A DNA stretch of 16,729 nt, from assembly GCA_002408385.1 (NCBI GenBank), contig DHSB01000119.1:83434-100162 (forward strand). The letters run 5' to 3'. A program made the translations under genes and the position numbers. Of the stretch, positions 1 to 7,722 are shown in pieces. Within the stretch, counting starts at the first letter, position 1. Every line of letters starts with the position of its first letter. A model generated the notes under the pieces. That model had not been told where the DNA came from and searched no databases. It saw only the letters and a list, made by a program, of their open reading frames with translations. The stretch comes from Myxococcales bacterium UBA5297 (GTDB taxonomy: Bacteria; Myxococcota; Myxococcia; Myxococcales; UBA5297).

Positions 1-880
1 GGTAGTCGAAGCTCTCGCGCCGCACGCCCTCCGGGTCAAATCGCAAGTCGACGCGGCCATCCTCGGTGCTCAGCCTCCAGGCCGACAGGGGCGCCTGCGG
101 CGAGTGCTCGAACCGGGCCCGACCGAGCGGCGCGAGCCGCCCGGCTATCCACAAAGCGTTCTCGGTGACCGGACCGCTGTTGTGCCCTTCGACCAGGTTG
201 ATGCCGAACAGCCTGCCGTCGTCGAGCCGACCGCAGCCGCTCGCCCACCGCCAGCGGGTCTGGCGCAGGAGGTAACCGTGGGAGTAGTCGAGGCTCGCAA
301 AGCCATCTTGCAGCCGGTAGGTGCTCGGCCCGACCCTGATTTCGCCGGCAGCGGGGACACACGAGGACTTCTGGGTCATCGTCACCCGGTCGCCAGCGAC
401 CGGGCAGATCGCCGTGAGGGGTTCGGGCGCGCCCTCGGGCCTCAGGACAAGCTCGGCGAGCACGTGGCCGGGCAGCGACACGACCAGGCGCCCGCCGAGG
501 CGCGAGGCCTCGAGAAGAAAGCGAGTGCGCACGCCCCTGAGCGTTGCGCGGGTCTCGGCCGCGTTGTCGTCGAGGCCGACGACGGCCAGCTTGATCGTCC
601 GGTCGACGAGCATGCGGCGCTCACGGCGGTCGAAAACATAGAAGAAGCCGCCGGCCGCGTAGCCGAGGTCGACCACCGACGCGGCGAGCACCAGCGACGG
701 CGAGCCGACACAGGCATAGAACCACCTCTTCTCCGAAGCGAGCCGCGCGAGCCCGCTGCGGTGAAAGCGGCCGGCCAGGGGCCGAAGCGAGGTGTCGTAG
801 ACCCGGCCCGCGAAGGCGCCGAAGTGCGGTGCTCCTCGTTCGTCGACAAGCCTTCGCGGGGCCTCGGGCAGCGATTCCAT
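1..880 (-). CDS. DUF2804 family protein (C-terminus cut by window edge)
   Basis: The minus-strand frame gives 293 residues before the left edge. The sequence looks like the DUF2804 family, whose biochemical role is unknown. Family-like blocks include KRWFYACVGSP (51-61) followed by a hydrophobic strand and DLGY (71-74). Further on are a lone QK (170-171), LDYSHGYLLRQTRWRWA (197-213) and LFGINLVEGHNSG..TENALW (224-244), the usual Trp/Gly-rich core. There is no signal peptide or membrane segment, so it is probably cytoplasmic. The ATG at 880 is chosen because GGAGGAG lies a few bases upstream; the frame stays open further upstream but without a comparable ribosome site. DUF2804 proteins are usually somewhat longer than 300 residues, so only a short C-terminal part is missing. 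It follows the solenoid gene on the same strand after 215 bp and may be co-transcribed. The family call is recalled from pattern, not searched. Confidence 0.8.
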   Translation of the reverse strand, partial: MESLPEAPRRLVDERGAPHFGAFAGRVYDTSLRPLAGRFHRSGLARLASEKRWFYACVGSPSLVLAASVVDLGYAAGGFFYVFDRRERRMLVDRTIKLAVVGLDDNAAETRATLRGVRTRFLLEASRLGGRLVVSLPGHVLAELVLRPEGAPEPLTAICPVAGDRVTMTQKSSCVPAAGEIRVGPSTYRLQDGFASLDYSHGYLLRQTRWRWASGCGRLDDGRLFGINLVEGHNSGPVTENALWIAGRLAPLGRARFEHSPQAPLSAWRLSTEDGRVDLRFDPEGVRRESFDY

Positions 881-1095
881 CGTCTCCTCCGCAGCACCCG
901 GACCAAGCGGCGTCCTTACGACTCGCTTCGCGCCGTCAGGCCAGGTTGGAAATAGTCCGCTCGGATCTGCAAGCCGCTCAAACCGCGCTCGTCCGGTCCG
1001 CTCTCCACAGCCTGCAGCCCCGACTGCCTCGTTGGCTTGCGGCGCGGCCCAACTCTGTCAAGGGGAATCGGGAGAGCGCAGGGTGAGGCGGGCCT

Positions 1096-2436
1096 TCAAC
1101 TTCTCCGGGCCGCGCGCGCTTCGGGCTCGGGCACTCCAGCTCGTCGGAACAACTCTATCGCCCGGTCGTGCTGCCCGGCAGCGAGCGCCGCGTCGCCGGC
1201 AAGCTCCCATGAGCCCAGTTGCTCGTACAGCCGCAAGGCCTCCTCGGGCCGGCCTGCCTCTATCCAGCTCTGGGCCGCTGCCGGCAGGTCGCCTGCCCGC
1301 TCGCACCAGCGGGCGGCCTCGCCCAAATCGCCCGACTCACGCGAGCGCCTCGCGCTCGCCTGCGCAAAGCCGAGCGCCTGTTCATCGAGCCCGGCCTGCT
1401 GCAGCCACTGGAAGGCAAGATCGGGCCTTCTCTCGCGCGCGAGGTCGAACGCACGCTCGTGGAGGCCGAACTTTCTGAGCACTTCGCCGGCAGCGGGGAG
1501 ATCGCCTCGAGCCAGACGAAGCTCGGCCTCGGCGGCGACGAGCCGCTCCATCCCTGCCAGATCGCCCGCCTTGCGCAAGCACTCGGCGGCCTTGAGCGTG
1601 CGGCCCGCGCGCTCGTAGGCCTGCGCCGCGTCGAGCCACTGTTCAGCCCGCTCGTAGAGCCTGCCTATCTCGACGAAGTCGCCGCGGCCCGCGAGCAGGT
1701 CGAGGTAGAGGTCGCCCTGCTTGTGGCGCAACAGGAGCTCCCGCGCCCCCTTCGGTCCGACGGCGGTCGCGAGCTCGCGGACGGCCTCCAGATTGCCGGC
1801 CAGCAAGGCGACGCGCAGCGCGGCCCGCAGATCGCCCGCGGCGCGCCACGGCTCGAGCGCCGAGGAGTAGTCCTGGTGCTGCTCAAAGAGCCTGGCGGCG
1901 TCGGCGTGCCGGCCCTCACGCGCGGCAAGCGCGGCCGCCTCCTGCCATTCGCCTGCCCTCTGCAGCATCTTCATCGCCGGCTCGGTGCGGCCTGAAGCGG
2001 CGATGAGCAACGCGGCGCGCCGCTCGTCGCTCACGGCCCGCCAGATCTCCCCGAGGGTGAAGAGGATCTCCTTGCGCCTGGCCTCCTTCTCCGCGTCCTC
2101 CTGCGGGGGTTGACGGCCGGCCCGCAGCAAGGCGGTGAAAAGGCGGGTTCGCGCATCGAAATCGAGCTCGTCGATGCTGCCGAGCCGCAGCGCCTGCAGC
2201 CGCTCGAGGACCTTGGCAAACGGAGCCCTCTGGGCCTCGAAGTCGCCGGTCGTCAACGGGCGCTCGGCCTCCTTGAGCGCGCCGAGAATCGCCGCCTCGG
2301 CCCCGGCGCGTGCGCTCCGGGGTGGTTCGCCCCCTCGCCCGTCGCGGGCTCGCGGCGGCCCGCGCCTGCCAGAGCCTCGTCTCTCGACACCAGGGGCCCT
2401 CGGCCCAGAGCTGCCACTCTTCGAGTCTCGATTCAT
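1096..2436 (-). CDS. TPR-like alpha-solenoid repeat protein, 446 residues
   Basis: The protein has two parts. Residues 1-46 are rich in Arg, Gly, Ser and Pro and look disordered and basic. Residues 150-435 are repeated helical hairpins with the pattern A..A..yE.AGd...AA, for example AQAYERAGRTLKAAECLRKAGD (271-292), AARWCERAGDLPAAAQSW (374-391) and LRLYEQLGSWELAGDAALAAG (401-421). Such solenoids normally act as protein-interaction scaffolds; the partner is unknown. There is no signal peptide or membrane segment, so a cytoplasmic place is likely. The ATG at 2436 is preferred although no clear Shine-Dalgarno site precedes it. The frame runs 91 codons further upstream, but that stretch would invade the start of the divergent pilin-like operon and has a non-repeat composition. 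It is transcribed away from the pilin-like operon, across a 172-bp shared upstream region, which hints at but does not prove a functional link. Confidence 0.75.
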   Translation of the reverse strand: MNRDSKSGSSGPRAPGVERRGSGRRGPPRARDGRGGEPPRSARAGAEAAILGALKEAERPLTTGDFEAQRAPFAKVLERLQALRLGSIDELDFDARTRLFTALLRAGRQPPQEDAEKEARRKEILFTLGEIWRAVSDERRAALLIAASGRTEPAMKMLQRAGEWQEAAALAAREGRHADAARLFEQHQDYSSALEPWRAAGDLRAALRVALLAGNLEAVRELATAVGPKGARELLLRHKQGDLYLDLLAGRGDFVEIGRLYERAEQWLDAAQAYERAGRTLKAAECLRKAGDLAGMERLVAAEAELRLARGDLPAAGEVLRKFGLHERAFDLARERRPDLAFQWLQQAGLDEQALGFAQASARRSRESGDLGEAARWCERAGDLPAAAQSWIEAGRPEEALRLYEQLGSWELAGDAALAAGQHDRAIELFRRAGVPEPEARAARRS

Positions 2437-2608
2437 GTGGTCAAGGGTGCGTTGGCCAGCCGAATCCGTCAACGACCATCGAGCCTTGAAAGCCTTCAGG
2501 CCAATCGACCGATGCGAGTCCGGAAGTCCCGGCGTGATAATCGATCGGGGCACCATGGCGACTGACAGCAGAGGAAAGACGCCGATGGCAGAACTGGAGG
2601 GCGGGAGC
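2437..2608. promoter_or_regulatory. Divergent upstream region of the pilin-like operon and the solenoid gene
   Basis: This 172-bp region separates two divergent genes, so promoters for both should lie here. On the plus strand, GATAAT at 2536-2541 fits a -10 box in five of six positions and lies 68 bp before the first operon ATG, but no good -35 stands 16-18 bp upstream (TGCGAG at 2513-2518). TTGAAA at 2486-2491 fits a -35, but it lacks a matching -10. No sigma-54 type GG/GC element was seen. The plus-strand ribosome site is GGAGGGCGGGAG just before 2609. The boxes are guesses by eye. Confidence 0.3.
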
Positions 2609-3307
2609 ATGCGGGCGCGACACGACAAGGAGCGAGGCCAGGCCGCCGTCGAGACCGCCCTGACGCTCCCGATGATGCTCTTTGCGCTGCTGGGCATCTT
2701 GCAGCTCACCCTGGCCTACCACGCCCGCATCCTCACCGAATACGCCGCCTTCAAGGCCGCCCGCGCCGGGAGCGTCTATCGCGCCGACTGCCGAAGGATG
2801 CAGCAGGCGGCGCTGATGGCGCTCGTCCCCTCGATGCCCACGGTCAAGGCAACGCCGCGCGAACAGTTCGTGCGAGCGGCCACCGCGGTGACGACCTGGC
2901 GCTTCAACCGGAGCAGCAAGTTCACGCCGTTGGTCTTCATCGACTACCGCATCGAGAACATGCGCCGGCCCTTTGACGTGCAGCTCGATCCGAACGCGGA
3001 CGCACCGATGCGCCTTCGCATACGGCTCGCGTACTTCTTCGAGTACCGCATCCCCATGGTCAACTGGATCATGACGAAGTACTGGCTTGCCGTGAACACG
3101 GGGCGGCGCTGGGCTTCGACCGATCCCACGATGGCGATGCTGCAGGCCAAGCAACCGGTCGCCATGGTGAGCACCGATGAGCTGGTGACCAACGCCCAGG
3201 CGGCGATCGCGCGCAGCTACTTCACCACGCCCATCGTCGCCACCTGGTCGATGCGGATGATGAGCGACCCGATGCCCAGGGAGCGGGGCGATGGGCGCTG
3301 CCGGTGA
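2609..3307 (+). CDS. TadE-like pseudopilin (Tad/Flp pilus minor pilin), 232 residues
   Basis: The N-terminus has class III (Flp/TadE) prepilin form: a short basic leader ending in ERG (8-10), then QAAVE with Glu at +5 after the Gly, then a hydrophobic segment to about residue 39. TadE/TadF-type pseudopilins are known to be cut after this Gly by the TadV prepilin peptidase and then help Tad pilus assembly at the inner membrane. YAAFKAARAGS (45-55) after the membrane segment is typical of the TadE family. The remaining part, rich in charged and aromatic residues, would face the periplasm. The ATG at 2609 is chosen over the in-frame ATG at 2585 because GGAGGGCGGGAG directly precedes it and because it yields a normal short leader. 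It is the first gene of a five-gene operon; the next start follows the stop by 19 bp. The family call is firm, the exact role in assembly inferred. Confidence 0.85.
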   Translation: MRARHDKERGQAAVETALTLPMMLFALLGILQLTLAYHARILTEYAAFKAARAGSVYRADCRRMQQAALMALVPSMPTVKATPREQFVRAATAVTTWRFNRSSKFTPLVFIDYRIENMRRPFDVQLDPNADAPMRLRIRLAYFFEYRIPMVNWIMTKYWLAVNTGRRWASTDPTMAMLQAKQPVAMVSTDELVTNAQAAIARSYFTTPIVATWSMRMMSDPMPRERGDGRCR

Positions 3308-3326
3308 GCCGGAGGGAGGCCGCTGA

Positions 3327-4961
3327 ATGAATCGCTGGTCGAGACTCGAGAGACGGCTGGGGCGGCGTCGGGGTCAAGCGCTGACCATCGCGGCGCTCAT
3401 CATGCTGCTCACCTTCGTGGCGGTGATGCTCACCTTCGCCATCGGCAACCGCACCCGCGAGAAGGTCAAGCTGCAATCCATCGCCGACGCGGGCGCCTAC
3501 AGCCTCGCGGTGGCCGGGGCCCGCACGTTCAATTTCACGGCGTGGTCCAACCGCGCCCACGTCGCGCACGACATCAGCATCCTGTCCATCCACTCGCACC
3601 AGAGCTACCTGAGCTGGTACGACAACATGCTGCAGGCGCAGGGGACCGCCCATTACATCGCGGCCGGGGTCATGGGCGCGATGTGCATTCCCTGCGCCCT
3701 CTCGGGCGTCTGCTGCCAGTCGTGCAGCAACGCGGGCAAAGCGGTCAAGGTCGGCAAGTATTACCGCAACGAAGTCCACAAGGAATTCCACCGCGACTAC
3801 TTCACGGATACGAGCTACCACGACCATCTGCACAGGGGCGCCAAGGCGCACATGGGGTTGATTACAAATACCGGGCTCGCCCAATGGACGATGCTCGCCG
3901 ATCTGTCCGCCAAGGCGACATCGCAGACCTTCGCCGAAGACGCCGCGAAGCTCATCGACAATCGGGCCCGCCCCGCCGGTGCGGCCGGACTCGCCAGCGC
4001 TCGAAACATCAACGGGGCCATCGGCTGGCACCCGGCCAACGCCGAGGAGTGGCTGGAGATCAACTCCGCCTCGCGCTGGCCGCAGTGGATCACCCGGCGC
4101 GGGTACGTCATCGAAGGCGGTCACTGGTGGCTCAAGTACGCCGAGGCCGCGCAGAAGGGCACCCCCTGCGCCGTGCTGCCCATCCCGCCGCACAACAGCG
4201 GCAACGCGAAGATCCTCGGGATCAGCCCCCAGGGCAGCGAAGCGCGCGCCTTCAACGCCATCAAGAAGGCGGTCAATCGCAAGGAGCCGCACGGGCGGGA
4301 TGCCTGGTCCGGCTTCAGGGACGGAGGAGGCCATGCCTTCGGCGCCTGGGACTCTGGCGGCGCTTCGGCGCTGTGGATCTGCGACTGCCCTGCCCCCGGC
4401 TACATGACCGCAAAGGGCGCCGCCTACTCGGACCCGAACGACCGGGGGCACCAGCACGGCTGGCACCTCGTCGACGGCAAGCCGGTGAGCGCCTACACCG
4501 GCCATGGGCTCGGCGGCTGCGACAGCAACCGCGCCTGCGGGATCTACCAAGGCCACATGCGCTACAAGATGGCGACCGAGCGTTCGACCGGCGGGAGCAC
4601 CGGCAATCCCTACCTCTGGCACCAGCCTCACACGGTCGCGTTCGTCACCAAACAGGCCAATCGCAGGCGAGAGGTCTGGGACTTCAACTTCCGCGCGACC
4701 TTGCCCCTTCCGGTCGCCTTCACGACCACCAACTCCCGGGGCGACGACCCGCCGATGGCCGCGATCGCCGGCGGGCTTGTCTACTACCACAAGCCCAACA
4801 TCGGAGAGAGCGACGGCTGGAAGGAGCCCCCGAGTCTGTGGAACCCGTTCTGGCGCGCCAAGCTGCACCCGGTGACCCCGGGCGATGCGCGCCTGGCTTT
4901 CATCGGGCACGAGTCGTTCAACGCCTACAGCGTTCTTGGCCACAAGGCCCTCAACTACTAG
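3327..4961 (+). CDS. TadG-like pilus-assembly protein with large Cys/His/Trp-rich domain, 544 residues
   Basis: Residues 13-66 resemble the TadG N-terminal region: RRRGQALTIAALIMLL, one membrane helix (about 18-40), then KLQSIADAGAYSLAVAGA, the usual DAxALA-like helix of this family. TadG-type proteins anchor in the inner membrane and expose a long periplasmic domain during Tad pilus assembly. The Gly at 16 is followed by Ile at +5 instead of Glu, so processing by prepilin peptidase is doubtful. The large domain has a cysteine knot-like patch (Cys 120, 123, 129, 130, 133) and further Cys at 281, 352, 354, 398 and 404, with many His and Trp. Near the end, VYYHKP (485-490) and PPSLWNPFWRAKL (501-513) form a conserved-looking block. 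No von Willebrand A domain with a MIDAS motif was seen, although some TadG proteins carry one. GGAGGGAGG at 3311-3319 sets the start. The next gene begins 17 bp after the stop. Confidence 0.75.
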   Translation: MNRWSRLERRLGRRRGQALTIAALIMLLTFVAVMLTFAIGNRTREKVKLQSIADAGAYSLAVAGARTFNFTAWSNRAHVAHDISILSIHSHQSYLSWYDNMLQAQGTAHYIAAGVMGAMCIPCALSGVCCQSCSNAGKAVKVGKYYRNEVHKEFHRDYFTDTSYHDHLHRGAKAHMGLITNTGLAQWTMLADLSAKATSQTFAEDAAKLIDNRARPAGAAGLASARNINGAIGWHPANAEEWLEINSASRWPQWITRRGYVIEGGHWWLKYAEAAQKGTPCAVLPIPPHNSGNAKILGISPQGSEARAFNAIKKAVNRKEPHGRDAWSGFRDGGGHAFGAWDSGGASALWICDCPAPGYMTAKGAAYSDPNDRGHQHGWHLVDGKPVSAYTGHGLGGCDSNRACGIYQGHMRYKMATERSTGGSTGNPYLWHQPHTVAFVTKQANRRREVWDFNFRATLPLPVAFTTTNSRGDDPPMAAIAGGLVYYHKPNIGESDGWKEPPSLWNPFWRAKLHPVTPGDARLAFIGHESFNAYSVLGHKALNY

Positions 4962-4978
4962 CCCCGCCGGAGGACGCC

Positions 4979-5980
4979 ATGCGCAAAGGCTTCAAGACCG
5001 AGCAAGGCGCGGCCGCCGCCGAGCTCGCGCTCGCCACCATGCTCATCGTGCCGATGGCCCTCTATTCGATGTACGTCGGCGAGGCCTTCGTGGCGGGGCT
5101 CAAGGCTCAAGAGGCTGAGATCGCCGCAGCCTGGGAGATTACGGCTTACCGGCTGCACAACTTCCGCTCGGGCAGCTACACCGGCCGCTTCGGCAGCGCC
5201 GCGAACCGCTCCGCGGACTCGGTCCACAACGACCTGCTCGACTTCGACTCGTTCGACCGCAGCAACAGCCACGGCAGGGTCAACGCGGTCAGCGAGTACG
5301 AGTTCAAGGAACTGCGCTGTAGCAGGCGCGGCGGCAGCTCGGCCGGCAACGGCATGGGACCGGGCTGGGGCCTCGGGGGCAGCTTCTTGTACTCGGACGG
5401 CTGGGTCGGTTGCCAGGCGCGGGTCGAGTTCAGGAACCGCTTCCTTCCCCGCAACCCGCACAGCGAGTTCTTCCGCAACTCGGAGCTGCTGCCCAATGAG
5501 GTTTCGAAGCTCGAGCTCTGCGGTCTGGGCAACGATCCGCAAGGCTGCCGCGCGAGTCGCAACCGCGGGATGGCCCTGCTCACCGGTGACTGGGGGCTCG
5601 ACAATCCGAGGTACAACCCCTTGGGCACCGAGAAGAACCAAGAGTATTGGAACGTCGGCAACGACATCTACAAGTTCTTCGGCGGCGCCTATGCCGGCAC
5701 GACTGCCATCCTGCTCGGCTTCACCCCGCTCGTGTATGCGTGGGACCAGGCCAAGACGAGCACGTTCCGCATGACCTATCGGAAGACGATCAAGGAGCAG
5801 CAGGACGTCAGCACGGCAGCCGGCACGTTCAAAGCGCACGCCTCGCCGCATTGTGACGAGGACCGCCCAGCCATCGAAGAGTACACGCACCGCATCAGGA
5901 ACATGAGCGCCGAGGTCTATTCCGAGCGGACCATCGGCAACTATCTCGGCAAGAATCAGGCGGAGTGGAACCTGCAATGA
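4979..5980 (+). CDS. Second TadE-like pseudopilin with long ectodomain, 333 residues
   Basis: The leader ends in EQG (8-10) and is followed by AAAAE with Glu at +5, then a hydrophobic stretch to about residue 37. This is again the class III prepilin-like cleavage and membrane form. The rest is much longer than in a usual TadE (often 150-200 residues). It is rich in Gly, Asn, Ser, Arg and aromatic residues, for example the glycine run at 122-138, and has Cys in several places (such as 113, 143, 181, 189). A second hydrophobic stretch, GGAYAGTTAILLGFTPLVYAW at about 238-258, may be a membrane or buried helix. GGAGG lies upstream of the ATG at 4979. The stop TGA overlaps the next ATG as ATGA (5977-5980), which suggests translational coupling. 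It was placed in the TadE group on the N-terminus only; the ectodomain is not recognised. Confidence 0.7.
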   Translation: MRKGFKTEQGAAAAELALATMLIVPMALYSMYVGEAFVAGLKAQEAEIAAAWEITAYRLHNFRSGSYTGRFGSAANRSADSVHNDLLDFDSFDRSNSHGRVNAVSEYEFKELRCSRRGGSSAGNGMGPGWGLGGSFLYSDGWVGCQARVEFRNRFLPRNPHSEFFRNSELLPNEVSKLELCGLGNDPQGCRASRNRGMALLTGDWGLDNPRYNPLGTEKNQEYWNVGNDIYKFFGGAYAGTTAILLGFTPLVYAWDQAKTSTFRMTYRKTIKEQQDVSTAAGTFKAHASPHCDEDRPAIEEYTHRIRNMSAEVYSERTIGNYLGKNQAEWNLQ

Positions 5981-6987
5981 GCCGCAGCCCGCGCCAATTG
6001 CTCAGCCTCCGGGCGGCCGCCACGCTCCTATTCGGGCTTGGCCTCGGCCTTCTTGCCGGCCGGCTGACAGGCGCCGAGGCGCTCGACTCCCGGGGCCAAG
6101 CCCAGCCCGACGCGCTGGCGGCCACGCGGCACGAAGGCGGCACACCGGCGCTACGCTCCGAGGAGCGCGTCTGCGGCCCTGACCCGTTTTTCGAGGAGAG
6201 CGCCCTCTGCGTCGACGAGACCGAGGAGGATCTGGCTTTTCGCGAGCTCGAACGGATTCTGAGGCGCGAGTCGGGTCTGCTTGCCGGCCGGCTCGGCCAG
6301 GTGCGCACCGGGCAGGAGGCGCTGCGCGAGCGCTTCCCCGCGTTTCCACAGGCGTACACGCCCATCGTCTCCATGGGCGAGCAGGTGGTCGCCAACGGCG
6401 TCCCGATGGACCTCGCCTTTTTCGAGACCCGGGCCGATGCGCCGCAGGTCCTCGAGTACTACACCCAGCACTTCGGCTCACGCGGCTGGTCATGGAGCGG
6501 GCTCAAGGAGAACTACCAGGTCATCCCCCACCCGGCGATTAGCGCCATCGACCTCGAGGAGCGCGTGCAGATGACGGTGATGGTCCTGGAGAACCGCGAC
6601 GAAGGCTACAGCACGGTCTTCCTTGGGCTCGCCGACATGCTGCCCGAGGCCCAGCGGCCGCTCGAGGACGTCGGCGATCTTCCCGTGTTCCCGGGCACTG
6701 CCCCCTTGGCCCTGCGCTCGTTCGACGTCGAAGCTGCGACAAGCCTGACCGTCACCTTCACGGTGCCCGAGGCCCACGAGACCGTGGCGAGCTTCTACCG
6801 GGAGAGGATGCGCGAGCTCGGCTACTCGGAGGACGAGCCCACGCCCGCCGTCACCGACGAGGCCGGCGGGAGGCTCCAAACCCTGCGCTTTGCGTCCGCC
6901 CATGGGCGCTGGACGCTTGCCCTCGCCTCCTACGACGGCGAAACCGGGGTCACGGCCGTCAATTCGAGTCAGGAGGTGCAGCAATGA
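5977..6987 (+). CDS. Membrane-anchored protein with duplicated alpha/beta domain, 336 residues
   Basis: Residues 8-30 form an N-terminal membrane anchor or uncleaved signal (LLSLRAAATLLFGLGLGLLAG), so the body should be periplasmic. Residues 81-120 are charged and probably helical. Two similar units follow, about 122-220 and 235-330. Each starts with a Pro-containing strand, then a hydrophobic strand, then a helix with the form AxxVxEYYxxxFGSRGW (155-171) or AHETVASFYRERMRELGY (266-283), then two strands. This looks like an internal duplication of a small domain of unknown function. Cys66 and Cys78 could pair. The start at 5977 overlaps the previous stop (ATGA) and the stop overlaps the next ATG (ATGA at 6984-6987), so it is locked between a pseudopilin and the Flp pilin. 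That position suggests a role in pilus assembly or chaperoning. The family is not recognised. Confidence 0.75.
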   Translation: MSRSPRQLLSLRAAATLLFGLGLGLLAGRLTGAEALDSRGQAQPDALAATRHEGGTPALRSEERVCGPDPFFEESALCVDETEEDLAFRELERILRRESGLLAGRLGQVRTGQEALRERFPAFPQAYTPIVSMGEQVVANGVPMDLAFFETRADAPQVLEYYTQHFGSRGWSWSGLKENYQVIPHPAISAIDLEERVQMTVMVLENRDEGYSTVFLGLADMLPEAQRPLEDVGDLPVFPGTAPLALRSFDVEAATSLTVTFTVPEAHETVASFYRERMRELGYSEDEPTPAVTDEAGGRLQTLRFASAHGRWTLALASYDGETGVTAVNSSQEVQQ

Positions 6988-7196
6988 AGCGCCTAACCCT
7001 CGAGCCGTGCAGGCTCCTCGCAGCTCTGCTTCGCGACGAGGACGGACAGGCCATGGTCGAATACTCGGTGACGACCATTCTCCTGCTGGGCTTCCTCGCC
7101 GTCGGCGTCTCCTGGCCGCTGACACGCAACCTGTTCGATGGCCTTCAGGGATACATCGACCTTTATTTCTACGCGCTCAACCTCGCCCTCGGCTAG
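6984..7196 (+). CDS. flp: Flp-type pilin (Tad major or minor pilin), 70 residues
   Basis: This is a classic small Flp prepilin. A 21-residue leader ends in DEDG, then QAMVEY with Glu +5 and Tyr +6, then a hydrophobic segment VTTILLLGFLAVGVSWPL, and a short tail LQGYIDLYFYALNLALG. Flp pilins are cut after the Gly by the TadV-type peptidase and assemble as thin filaments for surface attachment or fruiting behaviour. The mature form would have 49 residues, within the family's normal size. The start overlaps the previous gene by ATGA, with a strong AGGAGGTG at 6971-6978. It is the last gene of the operon, whereas flp often lies first and strongly expressed in Tad loci; here it may be a minor pilin or a separate filament. 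A 208-bp gene-free region follows. The symbol reflects the family. Confidence 0.85.
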   Translation: MKRLTLEPCRLLAALLRDEDGQAMVEYSVTTILLLGFLAVGVSWPLTRNLFDGLQGYIDLYFYALNLALG

Positions 7197-7404
7197 GAGA
7201 CGGCCAAGGGGAGCTCGGCAGCAGTTGTCACCTCTGGAAAGAAGACCCGGCCGCCCCTCGCCGCGGCGCCGCCCGCGCCCCGCGTGGGGAGCAAAGCCGA
7301 AGGGCGCAGTCGACTTTGGCCCGCTGCCCGGGCCTGCGCTTGGGCCAACCGGGATTGCCTGCTCGATGATCAGGATGACATCCGCTCCCCTTCACGGAGG
7401 CCCC

Positions 7405-7722
7405 ATGAAACGATGGCTCCTCGCCGCCTTGGCGGCACTGATATGCACGGCGGCGGCCCCAGGGCTAAAGCCCAAGGACTGCCCCTCCCTTTGCGAGCGC
7501 TCGGTAGTCGAGTGCAAGAAGATGTGTGAAGGCGATGTCGGGTGTGTCGAAGGCTGCCAGGAGAGCAGCAAGATGTGCCCCAAGATGTGCGCGGCGATGA
7601 CCAAGTATCCCGACGATCCGGCCCGCTTGCAGACCGAGATGCAGAAGGTCATCGAAAATGAGGACGCAAAAAAAGCCAAGGACCCGGGCACCGAGCCCAG
7701 GGGCGGCAAGCACCGCCACTGA
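7405..7722 (+). CDS. Small secreted protein with four CX3C motifs, 105 residues
   Basis: MKRWLLAALAALICTAAAPG gives a clear signal peptide, so the protein is exported; cleavage after the AAA at 16-18 is likely, and Cys14 lies in the signal itself. The mature part has eight Cys at 26, 30, 37, 41, 47, 51, 58 and 62, that is C-x3-C-x6-C-x3-C twice, with five residues between the units. Each unit has the spacing of a two-helix hairpin held by two disulfides (alpha-hairpinin-like or twin CX3C). The remaining tail is charged, Lys/Glu-rich and ends in KHRH. GGAGG at 7396-7400 selects the ATG at 7405 over an in-frame ATG at 7366. It lies 208 bp after the Flp gene and may have its own promoter. The function is unknown; a metal-binding or disulfide-stabilised surface protein is possible. 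Confidence 0.8.
   Translation: MKRWLLAALAALICTAAAPGLKPKDCPSLCERSVVECKKMCEGDVGCVEGCQESSKMCPKMCAAMTKYPDDPARLQTEMQKVIENEDAKKAKDPGTEPRGGKHRH

Noticed and set aside
104..955. Long plus-strand open frame opposite the DUF2804 gene
   Set aside because: The minus strand frame encodes a recognisable family with a good ribosome site; the plus frame has low-complexity, Arg/Ala/Pro-rich composition typical of antisense shadow in GC-rich DNA.
1056..1061. TTGACA on the minus strand, a perfect -35 hexamer upstream of the DUF2804 gene
   Set aside because: No acceptable -10 lies 16-18 bp downstream, so it was not called as a promoter.
1219..1995. 258-codon plus-strand frame opposite the solenoid gene
   Set aside because: It mirrors the repeat structure of the minus-strand gene and has no ribosome site or recognisable domain.
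3222..4943. 573-codon minus-strand frame opposite the TadG-like gene
   Set aside because: The plus strand has a strong ribosome site, membrane helix and TadG-like N-terminus; the minus frame is a Gly/Val/Arg-rich shadow.
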